17,461 nucleotides of DNA from an uncultured Pseudomonas sp. (GTDB lineage Bacteria > Pseudomonadota > Gammaproteobacteria > Pseudomonadales > Pseudomonadaceae), in NCBI RefSeq assembly GCF_946885955.1, contig NZ_CAMPHI010000071.1, forward strand, positions 1 to 17,461. Reading direction: 5' to 3'. Below are positions 8,054-14,668 of this stretch, piece after piece. Numbering within the stretch: position 1 is the first letter of the stretch; the number at the start of each line of letters is the position of its first letter. Both the position numbers and the translations under genes were made by a program. The notes under the pieces are model-generated. The model had not been told where the DNA came from. It made no database searches and saw only the letters and a program-made list of their open reading frames with translations.

Positions 8054-10077
8054 GCGCTGGCCAACTCGCCGCGACGGGCGCGCCAGTAGTGCTGGGCGAA
8101 AAACACCAGCGCCAGGGCGAAACCGATTTCGTCGCTCATCGGCGTCGCCATGATCAGGCTGGCACCGGCGGCGAACCCCAGCGTGCGTTCCCACCAGGGC
8201 ATCTTGGTGTGCAGGAAGCCGGTGAAAATCGCACCCCAGATACCGATTGCCAGCGCCGCCTTGAACACCACATAAACGGTCGCCAGCAGGCTATCGCCCT
8301 GCAGCATCAGCGCCGGCTGGTAGACCGCCATGAACGGCACGATAAACCCGGCGATGGCGATACGGATGGCCCACAGGCTGATCTTCAAGCCGCTTTCCCT
8401 GGCAATCGGCGAGGCGGCAAAACAGGCCAGCGCCACCGGCGGAGTGAGGTCGGCCATGATGCCGAAATAGAACACGAACATATGCGAGACGATCAGCGGC
8501 ACACCCAGCTCCAGCAGTGCAGGCGCCGCAATGGAACTGGTGATGATGTAGTTGGGAATGGTCGGGATACCCATGCCCAGCACCAGACAAGTGAGCATGG
8601 TGAGGATCAACGAGAGGAACAGGTTGTCCTGGCCGATAGCCAGGATATAGCCGGCGAACGTCGAGGCCACCCCGGTCAGCGAGACCACGCCGATGATCAC
8701 CCCGACCAGGGCGCAGGCGATACCCACCGGCACCGCGTGCCGAGCGCCTTCGACCAGGGCATGCAGGCAGATGGTCAGGGTGTCGCGGCCGCCCTTGATA
8801 AACCAGCACACCGCCACCAGCAACGCGACCACGCCGAACACCACGCCGATCCCCAGCTGGAAGAAGCCGGCGCAGAGCACGCCCAGGGCGATCCAGAAGG
8901 CCATCCGCAAAGCGAACGAGGAAACGCGCAGGACGATCGCCGAGCCGAGAATCACGATGGCAGTCAGCGCCAGGCCGATCATTCCAGAGAACAGCGGTGT
9001 GCGTCCGGAAAATAGCAGGTAGATCAGCACGAGCAATGGAATCAGCAGGTACCAGCGCTCCTTGACCGCCGCCCAGGGGTTCGGGCACTGGTCCTTCGGC
9101 AGGCCGCGCAGGTTGGCGCGCTTGGCCTCCAGGTGAACCATCCAGAACACCGAACCGAAGTACAGCAGCGCCGGCACCAACGCCGCCTTGGCCACTTCGA
9201 AGAAGGGCACGTTGATGGTTTCGGCCATGATGAATGCCACCGCGCCCATGATTGGCGGCATGATCTGACTGCCCATGCTCGAGGTCGCTTCCACACCGCC
9301 GGCGAACGCCGCGCGATAGCCGAAACGCTTCATCAAGGGAATGGTGAACTGGCCGGTGGTGACCACGTTGGCCACGCCCGAGCCGGTGATGGTGCCCATC
9401 AGGGCCGATGACACCACCGAGACCTTGGCCGGGCCGCCAAGCTTGTGGCCGAACAGGCCCATGGCGAAATCGGTGAACAGCTTGATCATCCCGGCCTGCT
9501 CAAGAAAGGCGCCGAACAGGATGAACAGGAAAATATAGGTGGCCGACACATAGGTCGGTGTGCCGTACAGCCCTTCGGTACCGAAGGCCAGTTGGTTGAC
9601 GATCTGGTCGATGTCGTAGCCGCGGTGCATAAGGTCGCCGGGCAGGTACTGGCCGAGCAGGCCGTAAGCCAGAAACAGCGAACAAATGAACGGCAAGGCG
9701 ATACCCATCACCCGGCGCGCCGCCTCGAACACCAGCGCGATCAGCACCAGGCCGATGACCATGTCGCTGCTGGTGAGGTCGCCGGAGCGCTGAATCAGAT
9801 CGGCCTCGAAGTACCACTGGTACGCCGCGGTAGCCATGCCGGCCAGGCCCAGCAGCCAGGCCAGGGGTTGCCAGGGCTGGCCCTTGCCGCGCGCCGGAAA
9901 GCACAGGAACACCACCAGCAACAGGAAGCCGACGTGCACCGCGCGCAGAATCTGGCTCGACACCGGATGAAAGGCCGCGGTGACGATTTGGAAAGTGGAA
10001 AACAGCAGCGCGACATAAAACAGCGCTTTAGGCCAGTCGCCTGGGTTGGCTGCGAGACCTTGATTGTGATCGCTCAT
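8047..10077 (-). CDS. TRAP transporter fused permease, 4TM/12TM (TAXI type)
   Basis: The product is a 676-residue inner-membrane protein that combines the small (DctQ-like) and large (DctM-like) TRAP subunits in one chain, as is usual with TAXI binding proteins. The N-terminal quarter has about four to six helices; the rest is the DctM-like transport domain. Signatures include MGSQIMPPIMGAVAFIMAE, GMGIPTIPNYIITSSIAAPA and FYFGIMADLTPPVALACFAA, which form the core helices and hairpins of the family. Import is driven by the sodium or proton gradient and needs the periplasmic binding protein encoded just upstream. The length is normal and the frame unbroken. The start ATG at 10077 has GAGGG about ten bases upstream, a modest ribosome site. 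The next gene starts inside its stop region. Confidence 0.95.
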   Translation of the reverse strand: MSDHNQGLAANPGDWPKALFYVALLFSTFQIVTAAFHPVSSQILRAVHVGFLLLVVFLCFPARGKGQPWQPLAWLLGLAGMATAAYQWYFEADLIQRSGDLTSSDMVIGLVLIALVFEAARRVMGIALPFICSLFLAYGLLGQYLPGDLMHRGYDIDQIVNQLAFGTEGLYGTPTYVSATYIFLFILFGAFLEQAGMIKLFTDFAMGLFGHKLGGPAKVSVVSSALMGTITGSGVANVVTTGQFTIPLMKRFGYRAAFAGGVEATSSMGSQIMPPIMGAVAFIMAETINVPFFEVAKAALVPALLYFGSVFWMVHLEAKRANLRGLPKDQCPNPWAAVKERWYLLIPLLVLIYLLFSGRTPLFSGMIGLALTAIVILGSAIVLRVSSFALRMAFWIALGVLCAGFFQLGIGVVFGVVALLVAVCWFIKGGRDTLTICLHALVEGARHAVPVGIACALVGVIIGVVSLTGVASTFAGYILAIGQDNLFLSLILTMLTCLVLGMGIPTIPNYIITSSIAAPALLELGVPLIVSHMFVFYFGIMADLTPPVALACFAASPIARESGLKISLWAIRIAIAGFIVPFMAVYQPALMLQGDSLLATVYVVFKAALAIGIWGAIFTGFLHTKMPWWERTLGFAAGASLIMATPMSDEIGFALALVFFAQHYWRARRGELASAC

Positions 10078-10242
10078 CGAGCTTATGCCCTCGTTACTAC
10101 AGGAGAGAAGCCAGAGTCGCTAACAAAACCTGCCGCTCACCGAGGCGCTGGTTTTATTCGCAGCTCTATAGATAGTAATGCCTGGGCAGGATGGGCCGCA
10201 CAGCGGCGCGCACCCTCCTACCCGGCAAGCCCTTCAGCGGCC
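10078..10242 (-). other. Spacer within the TAXI operon with a possible hairpin
   Basis: This 165-bp spacer lies between the binding-protein stop and the permease start. An imperfect stem with AAAACC/GGTTTT outer arms (10125-10155) could form in the transcript, and an AT-rich patch (CTATAGATAG) lies at 10166-10175. A partial terminator or mRNA-stabilising hairpin that lets the binding protein be made in excess over the permease would fit, but the stem is weak. Confidence 0.3.
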
Positions 10243-11196
10243 TTAGAGCGCGCCGACTTCCTTGTAGTAACGCTCGGCACCCGGATGCAGCGGGATCGGC
10301 AGATTCTTCGCCGCGCCTTCCAGCTTGATGTCCTTGGCCGCCGAGTGGGCGTTGCCCAGGCGCTCGAGGTTTTCGAACATCAGCTTGGTCATCTGGTAGG
10401 CGACTTCATCGGACACGCCTTCGTGGCTGACCAGGATGTTTTTCACCGCCACGGTCGCCACATCGGCTTCCTGACCGTCATAGGTGCCGGCTGGGATGGT
10501 CGCAGGCTGGTAGGCGGCGTTGCCGATCGCCGCGACTACGTCGGCGGGAATCGAGACGAAGTTGATTGGCAGGGTTGCGGCCAGATCGCGAATTGCCGCC
10601 ATACCCAGCCCGGAGGACTGCAGGGTGGCGTCCAGCTGGCGGTTCTTGATCAGCTCGACCGACTCGGCGTACGGCAGGAATTCAACCTTGGCCATGTCCT
10701 CGTAGCTCAGGCCGGCGGCCTTGAAGATGGCGCGGGCATTCAGCTCGGTGCCGGACTTGGGTGCGCCCACGGAAATGCGCTTGCCCTTGAGGTCGGCCAG
10801 GGTGGTGATCCCGGCTTCCTTGTTGGCAACGATCTGGATGTAGTTCGGGTAGGTGCCGGCGATGGCCCGCAGCTTCTTCAGCGGCGCCTTGAAGCCCGCG
10901 TCCTCCACACCGTTCCAGGCGTCGGCGACGGAGTCGCCCAGGGCCAGGGCCAGCTCGCCGCGACCGGCCTGCAGCAGGTTGAGGTTTTCCACCGAGGCTT
11001 TGGTCGCCTGTACCGAGGTCTTGGCGCCGTCGATGCCGGTGCTGTAGAGCTGCGACAGGCCCACACCGATCGGGTAATACACGCCGCTGGTGCCGCCGGT
11101 GAGGATATTGATAAAGGTCGGCGCGGCAATGGCCGCGGTGCTGGCAGTAAAGGCCGCCGCCGCGGCGAACAGGCTGAGTCGTTTGGTCAGTCGCAT
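10243..11196 (-). CDS. TAXI family TRAP transporter solute-binding protein
   Basis: The product is a 317-residue periplasmic protein. Residues 1-25 are a signal peptide (two basic residues, Ala-rich core, AAIAAP at the end). The mature start, TFINILTGGTSGVYYPIG, is the TAXI signature (TGGTxGxYYPxG). GELALALGDSVADAW, ISVGAPKSGTELNARAIF and the C-terminal ...HPGAERYYKEVGAL are also typical. It captures a small organic anion and delivers it to the fused permease encoded downstream. Characterised TAXI proteins bind glutamate or related compounds, but the ligand here cannot be inferred safely. The start ATG at 11196 has GGAG nine bases upstream. It is the first gene of the operon and is preceded by a strong sigma-54 promoter candidate at 11309-11294 with repeats further upstream. 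Confidence 0.95.
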   Translation of the reverse strand: MRLTKRLSLFAAAAAFTASTAAIAAPTFINILTGGTSGVYYPIGVGLSQLYSTGIDGAKTSVQATKASVENLNLLQAGRGELALALGDSVADAWNGVEDAGFKAPLKKLRAIAGTYPNYIQIVANKEAGITTLADLKGKRISVGAPKSGTELNARAIFKAAGLSYEDMAKVEFLPYAESVELIKNRQLDATLQSSGLGMAAIRDLAATLPINFVSIPADVVAAIGNAAYQPATIPAGTYDGQEADVATVAVKNILVSHEGVSDEVAYQMTKLMFENLERLGNAHSAAKDIKLEGAAKNLPIPLHPGAERYYKEVGAL

Positions 11197-11293
11197 GGAT
11201 AAATCTCCGTCGTTGTTGTTATTGCAGAGGTTTTTTCACTGTAGACGCTGTGCTCCGGCATTGCGGCCGGAAGGCGATAGCTGAAGGTTACAT

Positions 11294-11309
11294 AGCAGAT
11301 GCCGTGCCA
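11294..11309 (-). promoter_or_regulatory. Sigma-54 (RpoN) promoter of the TAXI-TRAP operon
   Basis: Read on the minus strand, TGGCACGGCATCTGCT matches the -24/-12 consensus TGGCACG-N4-TTGCT except for one T-to-C change beside the -12 GC. The invariant GG and GC are ten bases apart, as required. Transcription should start near 11284, which leaves a leader of roughly 87 nt before the binding-protein gene. The neighbouring activator belongs to the class that needs such promoters. Confidence 0.8.
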
Positions 11310-11362
11310 GAGACCGCAAAGCCCGTTCTAGAGCGGTTTCTCAGCGTTTGACGGGGCATGAC

Positions 11363-11412
11363 AGGCGGAAGTTCGCCTATGTGCAAAAACCCATAAGCGG
11401 AAACTTGCCGAT
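11363..11412 (-). promoter_or_regulatory. Putative tandem upstream activator sites for the DctD-like regulator
   Basis: Read on the minus strand, ATAGGCGAACTTCCGCCT (11380-11363) and ATCGGCAAGTTTCCGCTT (11412-11395) agree at 13 of 18 positions. The first is a dyad with AGGCG/CGCCT arms. They are 32 bp apart centre to centre, about three helical turns, and lie about 55-105 bp upstream of the -24 box, the usual place for paired sites of a sigma-54 activator. The GCGGAA half-site resembles DctD sites as I recall them from rhizobia. Confidence 0.55.
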
Positions 11413-11436
11413 TCACGGGCCATGAACCCTGGGATG

Positions 11437-11477
11437 CGCTTCAGCGGCGAGTTTGAGCGGATCTCGCGACTGAAGCG
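11437..11477. repeat. Intergenic stem-loop repeat
   Basis: CGCTTCAG (11437-11444) pairs perfectly with CTGAAGCG (11470-11477). Inside a 2x2 mismatch, GCGAG (11447-11451) pairs with CTCGC (11463-11467) around an 11-base loop. A CCCCT/AGGGG hairpin follows at 11492-11507. The whole resembles the REP-like intergenic elements scattered in Pseudomonas genomes. Confidence 0.6.
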
Positions 11478-11549
11478 GGGGCGCCGTCCAGCCCCTCCCA
11501 CAGGGGGGCACTCGTTCAGGATCGAACGATTTAGAGGCCGGCAGCCCTT

Positions 11550-11613
11550 GTAGCCCGGATGCGATCCGGGGAGCGGTGTTATCACCAGCGCTTTCCCGGA
11601 TTGCATCCGGGCG
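11550..11613. repeat. Inverted pair of REP-like CCCGGAT palindromes
   Basis: Each unit is itself palindromic: CCCGGATGCGATCCGGG on the left and CCCGGATTGCATCCGGG on the right. The two can also pair with each other across a GGTG-TTAT-CACC centre. The TAGCCCGGATGC-ATCCGGG unit is a repeat type I know from several Pseudomonas genomes. It lies about 35 bp after the stop of the activator gene and could end or protect that transcript. Confidence 0.7.
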
Positions 11614-11649
11614 ACGATCGCGGCGGTGCGAATCCAGCTGGCGTTGCGC

Positions 11650-13002
11650 CTACTCCTCGTCGCCGCTGCCGGCCGGGCGGTAGCTGTTGCGCTGCAGGCC
11701 ATGGCGCTGCATTTTTTCGTTGAGGGTGCGCCGCGGCAGCTGCAACAGGCTCATGACCTCGGCGATATTGCCCTGGCACTGCTGCAGGGCGCGGTGCAGG
11801 CATTGCGCCTCGAAGGCTTCCATCTGCTCGGCCAACGATTGCGCGGGCAAGCCGGAGTCACCTTCCGCTCCTGTGCTCAGGCCCAGCGCATGACGCTCGG
11901 CGGCGTTGATCAGCTCACGCACATTGCCCGGCCAGTCATGCTCGAGCAGGCGCGCCAGCTCGCTGCTCGGCAACGGCGGCACGTCACGGCCGTTGCGCTG
12001 GGCGGCCAGGCGGGCGAAGTGCTCGAACAGCAACGGAATATCGTCGCGGCGCTCGCGCAGCGGCGGTATGCGCAGGCTGGCGACGTTCAGGCGGTAATAC
12101 AGATCCTCGCGAAAGCGTCCGGCCTTGACCTCATCGAGCAGGTCCGGCTTGACCGCGCTGATCACCCGCAGGTCGACCTGGATGCTCTTATTCGAGCCGA
12201 GGCGTTCCAGGGTGCGTTCCTGCAACACGCGCAGCAGCTTGACTTGCTGCGCCAGCGGCAGACTTTCCACTTCGTCGAGAAACAGCGTACCGCCATCGGC
12301 ATGTTCGATGCGCCCGATGCGTTTGCCCTGGGCGCCGGTGAAGGCGCCGCTTTCATGACCGAACAACTCGCTCTCGAACAACTGCTCGGGGATTGCCGCG
12401 CAGTTCAGCGCGACGAAGGGCTTGTCGGCGCGCGCGCTGAAATCGTGCAGGCAACGGGCGACCCGCTCTTTGCCGCTGCCGGTGTCGCCGCGCAGGAGGA
12501 TATTCACCGAGGTGCCGGCCAGCTCGAGGATCTGCCGGCGCAGGTTCTCCATCGGCCGCGACACGCCGAGCAATTGCGCCTCGATATGATCCTTGCGAGC
12601 GAACTGCTGGCGCAGTTGGCGGTTCTCGCAGACCAGCCGGCGCTTGTCCAGGGCGCGGCGCACGCTGTCGAGCAGGCGTTCGGGGGTGAAGGGCTTCTCG
12701 ATGAAATCGTAGGCGCCGTTGCGCAGCGCCTGCACCGCCATCGGCACGTCGCCGTGGCCGGTCACCAGAATCACCGGCAGGTCGCGATCGAGCTCGAGCA
12801 ACGAGTCGAGTAGTTGCAGACCGTCGGTGCCGGGCATGCGCACATCACTGACGACGATCCCGGCAAAATCCCGGTCGACCAACGCCAGCGCCTGGGCCGC
12901 ATTGGCGCAGCTTTGCACCTGCAAACCGGACAGTTCGAGCCACTGCTGCACGGCCTCGCGGATCGCCGCCTCGTCATCGACCACTATCACTTGAGCTGTC
13001 AT
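11650..13002 (-). CDS. DctD-like sigma-54-dependent response regulator
   Basis: The product is a 450-residue NtrC-class activator. The frame opens further upstream, but the ATG at 13002 is preceded by AGGAGG four bases away and starts directly with the receiver domain. Receiver (1-120): D9/D10, phospho-acceptor D53 in [12 protein letters not shown]81 and K103. AAA+ domain (about 143-370): Walker A GDTGSGKE (172-179), the sigma-54 contact loop GAFTGA at 219-224 and Walker B GGTLFLDE (237-244). C-terminal Fis-type HTH at about 411-436 ([20 protein letters not shown]), close to that of DctD. It should be phosphorylated by the DctB-like kinase at 14665-16419 and activate the TAXI-TRAP operon downstream. 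Kinase and regulator genes are usually adjacent; here two unrelated genes lie between them. Confidence 0.93.
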   Translation of the reverse strand: MTAQVIVVDDEAAIREAVQQWLELSGLQVQSCANAAQALALVDRDFAGIVVSDVRMPGTDGLQLLDSLLELDRDLPVILVTGHGDVPMAVQALRNGAYDFIEKPFTPERLLDSVRRALDKRRLVCENRQLRQQFARKDHIEAQLLGVSRPMENLRRQILELAGTSVNILLRGDTGSGKERVARCLHDFSARADKPFVALNCAAIPEQLFESELFGHESGAFTGAQGKRIGRIEHADGGTLFLDEVESLPLAQQVKLLRVLQERTLERLGSNKSIQVDLRVISAVKPDLLDEVKAGRFREDLYYRLNVASLRIPPLRERRDDIPLLFEHFARLAAQRNGRDVPPLPSSELARLLEHDWPGNVRELINAAERHALGLSTGAEGDSGLPAQSLAEQMEAFEAQCLHRALQQCQGNIAEVMSLLQLPRRTLNEKMQRHGLQRNSYRPAGSGDEE

Positions 13003-13215
13003 AACACCTCCTGCTTGATCGGCCGCAGTGTAGCGGTGTCGGCAGAATTCTCTAGCATTGGTGTTCAGAAGCGAGGCCGAGAGCGCCGACACACCCCATC
13101 AGCAACCGACCACCAGGACGAATGCTGGCCGGCTATCGCCAGGCTATCACCGCACTATCCCGCGAGCCGCAGCGCCGCGAATTTGCAGGCGCCGTGGCGA
13201 GCGAGCCGATCAGCG
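13003..13215. other. Gap between tautomerase and activator genes, possible promoter and remnant
   Basis: These 213 bp hold the likely promoter of the activator gene: TACACT on the minus strand at 13032-13027 is a good -10 box and would give a leader of about 18 nt. No clear -35 box is seen. A short plus-strand frame with coding-like third positions begins at 13122 and is described among the findings. No terminator is evident for the tautomerase gene. Confidence 0.35.
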
Positions 13216-13626
13216 CTATCGGCTGCCGTCACCCACTTGCTGGACCAGCGCCATGGCGAAAACGCCGTTGCCCACGGACCAGTCGGAGTAGTCGTTCTCG
13301 TGCATGAAAATAAAAACATCGCGACTGGACATCGCACATTCGCGCTCCAGATTCCGTGCAATTGCCGCGTAAAGGTCGCGCTTCATCGCATCGCTACGGC
13401 CACGGCGCAGGGTAATTTCCACCACCACCAGGCGCTCCGAGCGGGCAATGCCGTTAAAGCTCCGGTCATAGAAAAACTGCTCCGACGCGTATTCCGCCAC
13501 CAGGTTGAACAACTCCGCCTCCGGCATGCCGATGCTCTCGACCAGGGCGTGATGGATGCCTTCGACGATCTTTTCGCGTTGGCTCTGGCTGGTAGTTTTA
13601 TGCACATAGGTCCGTACAAATGGCAT
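13216..13626 (-). CDS. Tautomerase-superfamily protein, MSAD-like
   Basis: The product is a 136-residue protein whose second residue is Pro, the catalytic N-terminal proline of the superfamily after Met removal. It fits the Tautomerase_2 group, which includes malonate semialdehyde decarboxylase (MSAD, about 130 residues). The two catalytic arginines of MSAD (RPRS) appear to align with RGRS at residues 75-78, and the C-terminal HENDYSDWSVGNG block matches. The MSAD Asp near position 37 appears to be Glu (E38). The reaction may be tautomerisation, hydration or decarboxylation of a small keto-acid. The start ATG at 13626 has AGAGGA about nine bases upstream. It is divergent from the LysR gene (148 bp), which probably controls it. 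Confidence 0.88.
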   Translation of the reverse strand: MPFVRTYVHKTTSQSQREKIVEGIHHALVESIGMPEAELFNLVAEYASEQFFYDRSFNGIARSERLVVVEITLRRGRSDAMKRDLYAAIARNLERECAMSSRDVFIFMHENDYSDWSVGNGVFAMALVQQVGDGSR

Positions 13627-13753
13627 TTGATTTTTCCTCTCATGAATTCGCGTTAAAGCCGATCACGGCTCACCGGGAGTTCTTACCGAGCGCCCAGCGA
13701 ATGAGAGATTTCGATAAATCGGACCTGCATAAAAGCGATTTTCTTAGCTCGGC

Positions 13754-13774
13754 TATGTGATCTAAACTCACATA
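13754..13774. promoter_or_regulatory. Perfect inverted repeat, probable LysR operator
   Basis: TATGTGA and TCACATA are exact inverted copies separated by seven bases, and the repeat touches the ATG of the LysR gene. It contains a T-N11-A core (13758-13770), the LysR-type box. Binding here would block the LysR start (autorepression) and could act on the divergent tautomerase gene. Confidence 0.65.
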
Positions 13775-14668
13775 ATGAAACGCCACCTACCCTCCCTGAA
13801 TGCCTTGCGCGCCTTCGAAGCCGCTGCCCGCCTCGGCCGCATGACCGCGGCCGCCGATGAACTCTCGGTGACGCCGGGCGCGATCAGCCGGCAAGTGCGT
13901 CAGCTGGAAACCAGCCTGGGGCTGAGTTTGTTCGAGGGGTCGAAAAACAAGCCGCTGCTGACCCGCCATGGCCAGGCGTTGTTACCCGGCTTGTCGGCGG
14001 CGTTCGACCAGATGGAAAGCAGCCTGCGCGCGGTTACCGAGCAAGCGCAGGAGACCCTGGATGTCTGCTGCCTGGGCAGCTTCAGCATGCGCTGGCTGAT
14101 CCCCCGACTGTATCGCTTCAATGCGCTGCACCCCGGCATCGAGGTGCGTTTGAGCACCAGCAAAGCGCAGGCGCAGCCCTCGGACGGGCGCTATGACGTG
14201 GTGATCGACGTACAGGCGCAGACGGCGCAGGAGCCGACCCGGGAACTCTTTGCCGAGTACCTCGGCCCGGTGCTCGCACCCGCGCTGGCCGCCACCCTGC
14301 AACTCGACAACGTTGGGCACCTGGCGGGCCTGCCGCTACTGCGCACGAAAACCCGAGGCAATGCCTGGACGATGTGGTGCGAGTCGCTCGGGATACCGCC
14401 GCTGGACGCCACCGGCGCCGAGTTCGAGCACTACTACTTCAATCTCGAAGCCGCCCTTGGCGGCCTAGGGGTCAGCGTGGCGCCTTGGCATCTGGTCGCC
14501 GACGAGGTGCGCGCCGGTCGCCTGTTGGCGCCCTTCGGCTTTCAGCGCAGCGGCTATCGCTATGTGGCGCGCAGCCGAGCGCGGCACCCGCATGCCGAGT
14601 CCTTCTGCCACTGGTTAATACAACAGGTGGAACAGATGCCGCTGCCGCCGGCCTGCACCCTTACCTAG
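13775..14668 (+). CDS. LysR family transcriptional regulator
   Basis: The product is a 297-residue protein with an N-terminal winged HTH (residues about 7-66; recognition region MTAAADELSVTPGAISRQVR) and a C-terminal LysR substrate-binding domain (about 90-285). The opening LPSLNALRAFEAAARLGRMT is of the GcvA-like type. The start ATG at 13775 has no Shine-Dalgarno sequence: a perfect inverted repeat fills the region before it, so a very short or leaderless transcript is possible. It is divergent from the tautomerase gene, the classic layout of a LysR regulator and its target. Its stop TAG (14666-14668) overlaps the stop of the convergent sensor kinase gene in a shared CTAG. The inducer is unknown. 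Confidence 0.92.
   Translation: MKRHLPSLNALRAFEAAARLGRMTAAADELSVTPGAISRQVRQLETSLGLSLFEGSKNKPLLTRHGQALLPGLSAAFDQMESSLRAVTEQAQETLDVCCLGSFSMRWLIPRLYRFNALHPGIEVRLSTSKAQAQPSDGRYDVVIDVQAQTAQEPTRELFAEYLGPVLAPALAATLQLDNVGHLAGLPLLRTKTRGNAWTMWCESLGIPPLDATGAEFEHYYFNLEAALGGLGVSVAPWHLVADEVRAGRLLAPFGFQRSGYRYVARSRARHPHAESFCHWLIQQVEQMPLPPACTLT

Larger units (their letters stand above)
11197..11649. other. Regulatory and repeat region between activator and TAXI operon
   Basis: About 450 bp without a gene. Going away from the TAXI start it holds a leader of about 85 nt, the sigma-54 promoter (11294-11309), a pair of activator-like repeats (11363-11412), a long imperfect stem-loop (11437-11477) with a CCCCT/AGGGG hairpin after it, and an inverted pair of CCCGGAT palindromes (11550-11613) just after the activator stop. 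Confidence 0.7.

Noticed and set aside
8054..8194. Upstream extension of the DUF1850 frame inside the permease gene
   Set aside because: The extension is Arg-rich shadow sequence; the ATG at 8053 gives a signal-like N-terminus and a normal family length.
9445..11202. 585-codon open frame antisense to the TRAP permease and binding protein
   Set aside because: It crosses two real genes and their spacer and has shadow composition.
11626..12813. 395-codon open frame antisense to the response regulator
   Set aside because: The minus strand carries an intact NtrC-class activator with all catalytic motifs; the antisense frame has none.
13122..13307. 61-codon plus-strand frame as an intact small gene
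   Set aside because: Its second half is antisense to the tautomerase coding region and loses coding character; kept only as a possible remnant.
13754..13774. Vfr/CRP binding site before the LysR gene
   Set aside because: The half-sites fit TGTGA/TCACA but the spacer is seven bases rather than the required six; a LysR T-N11-A operator fits better.
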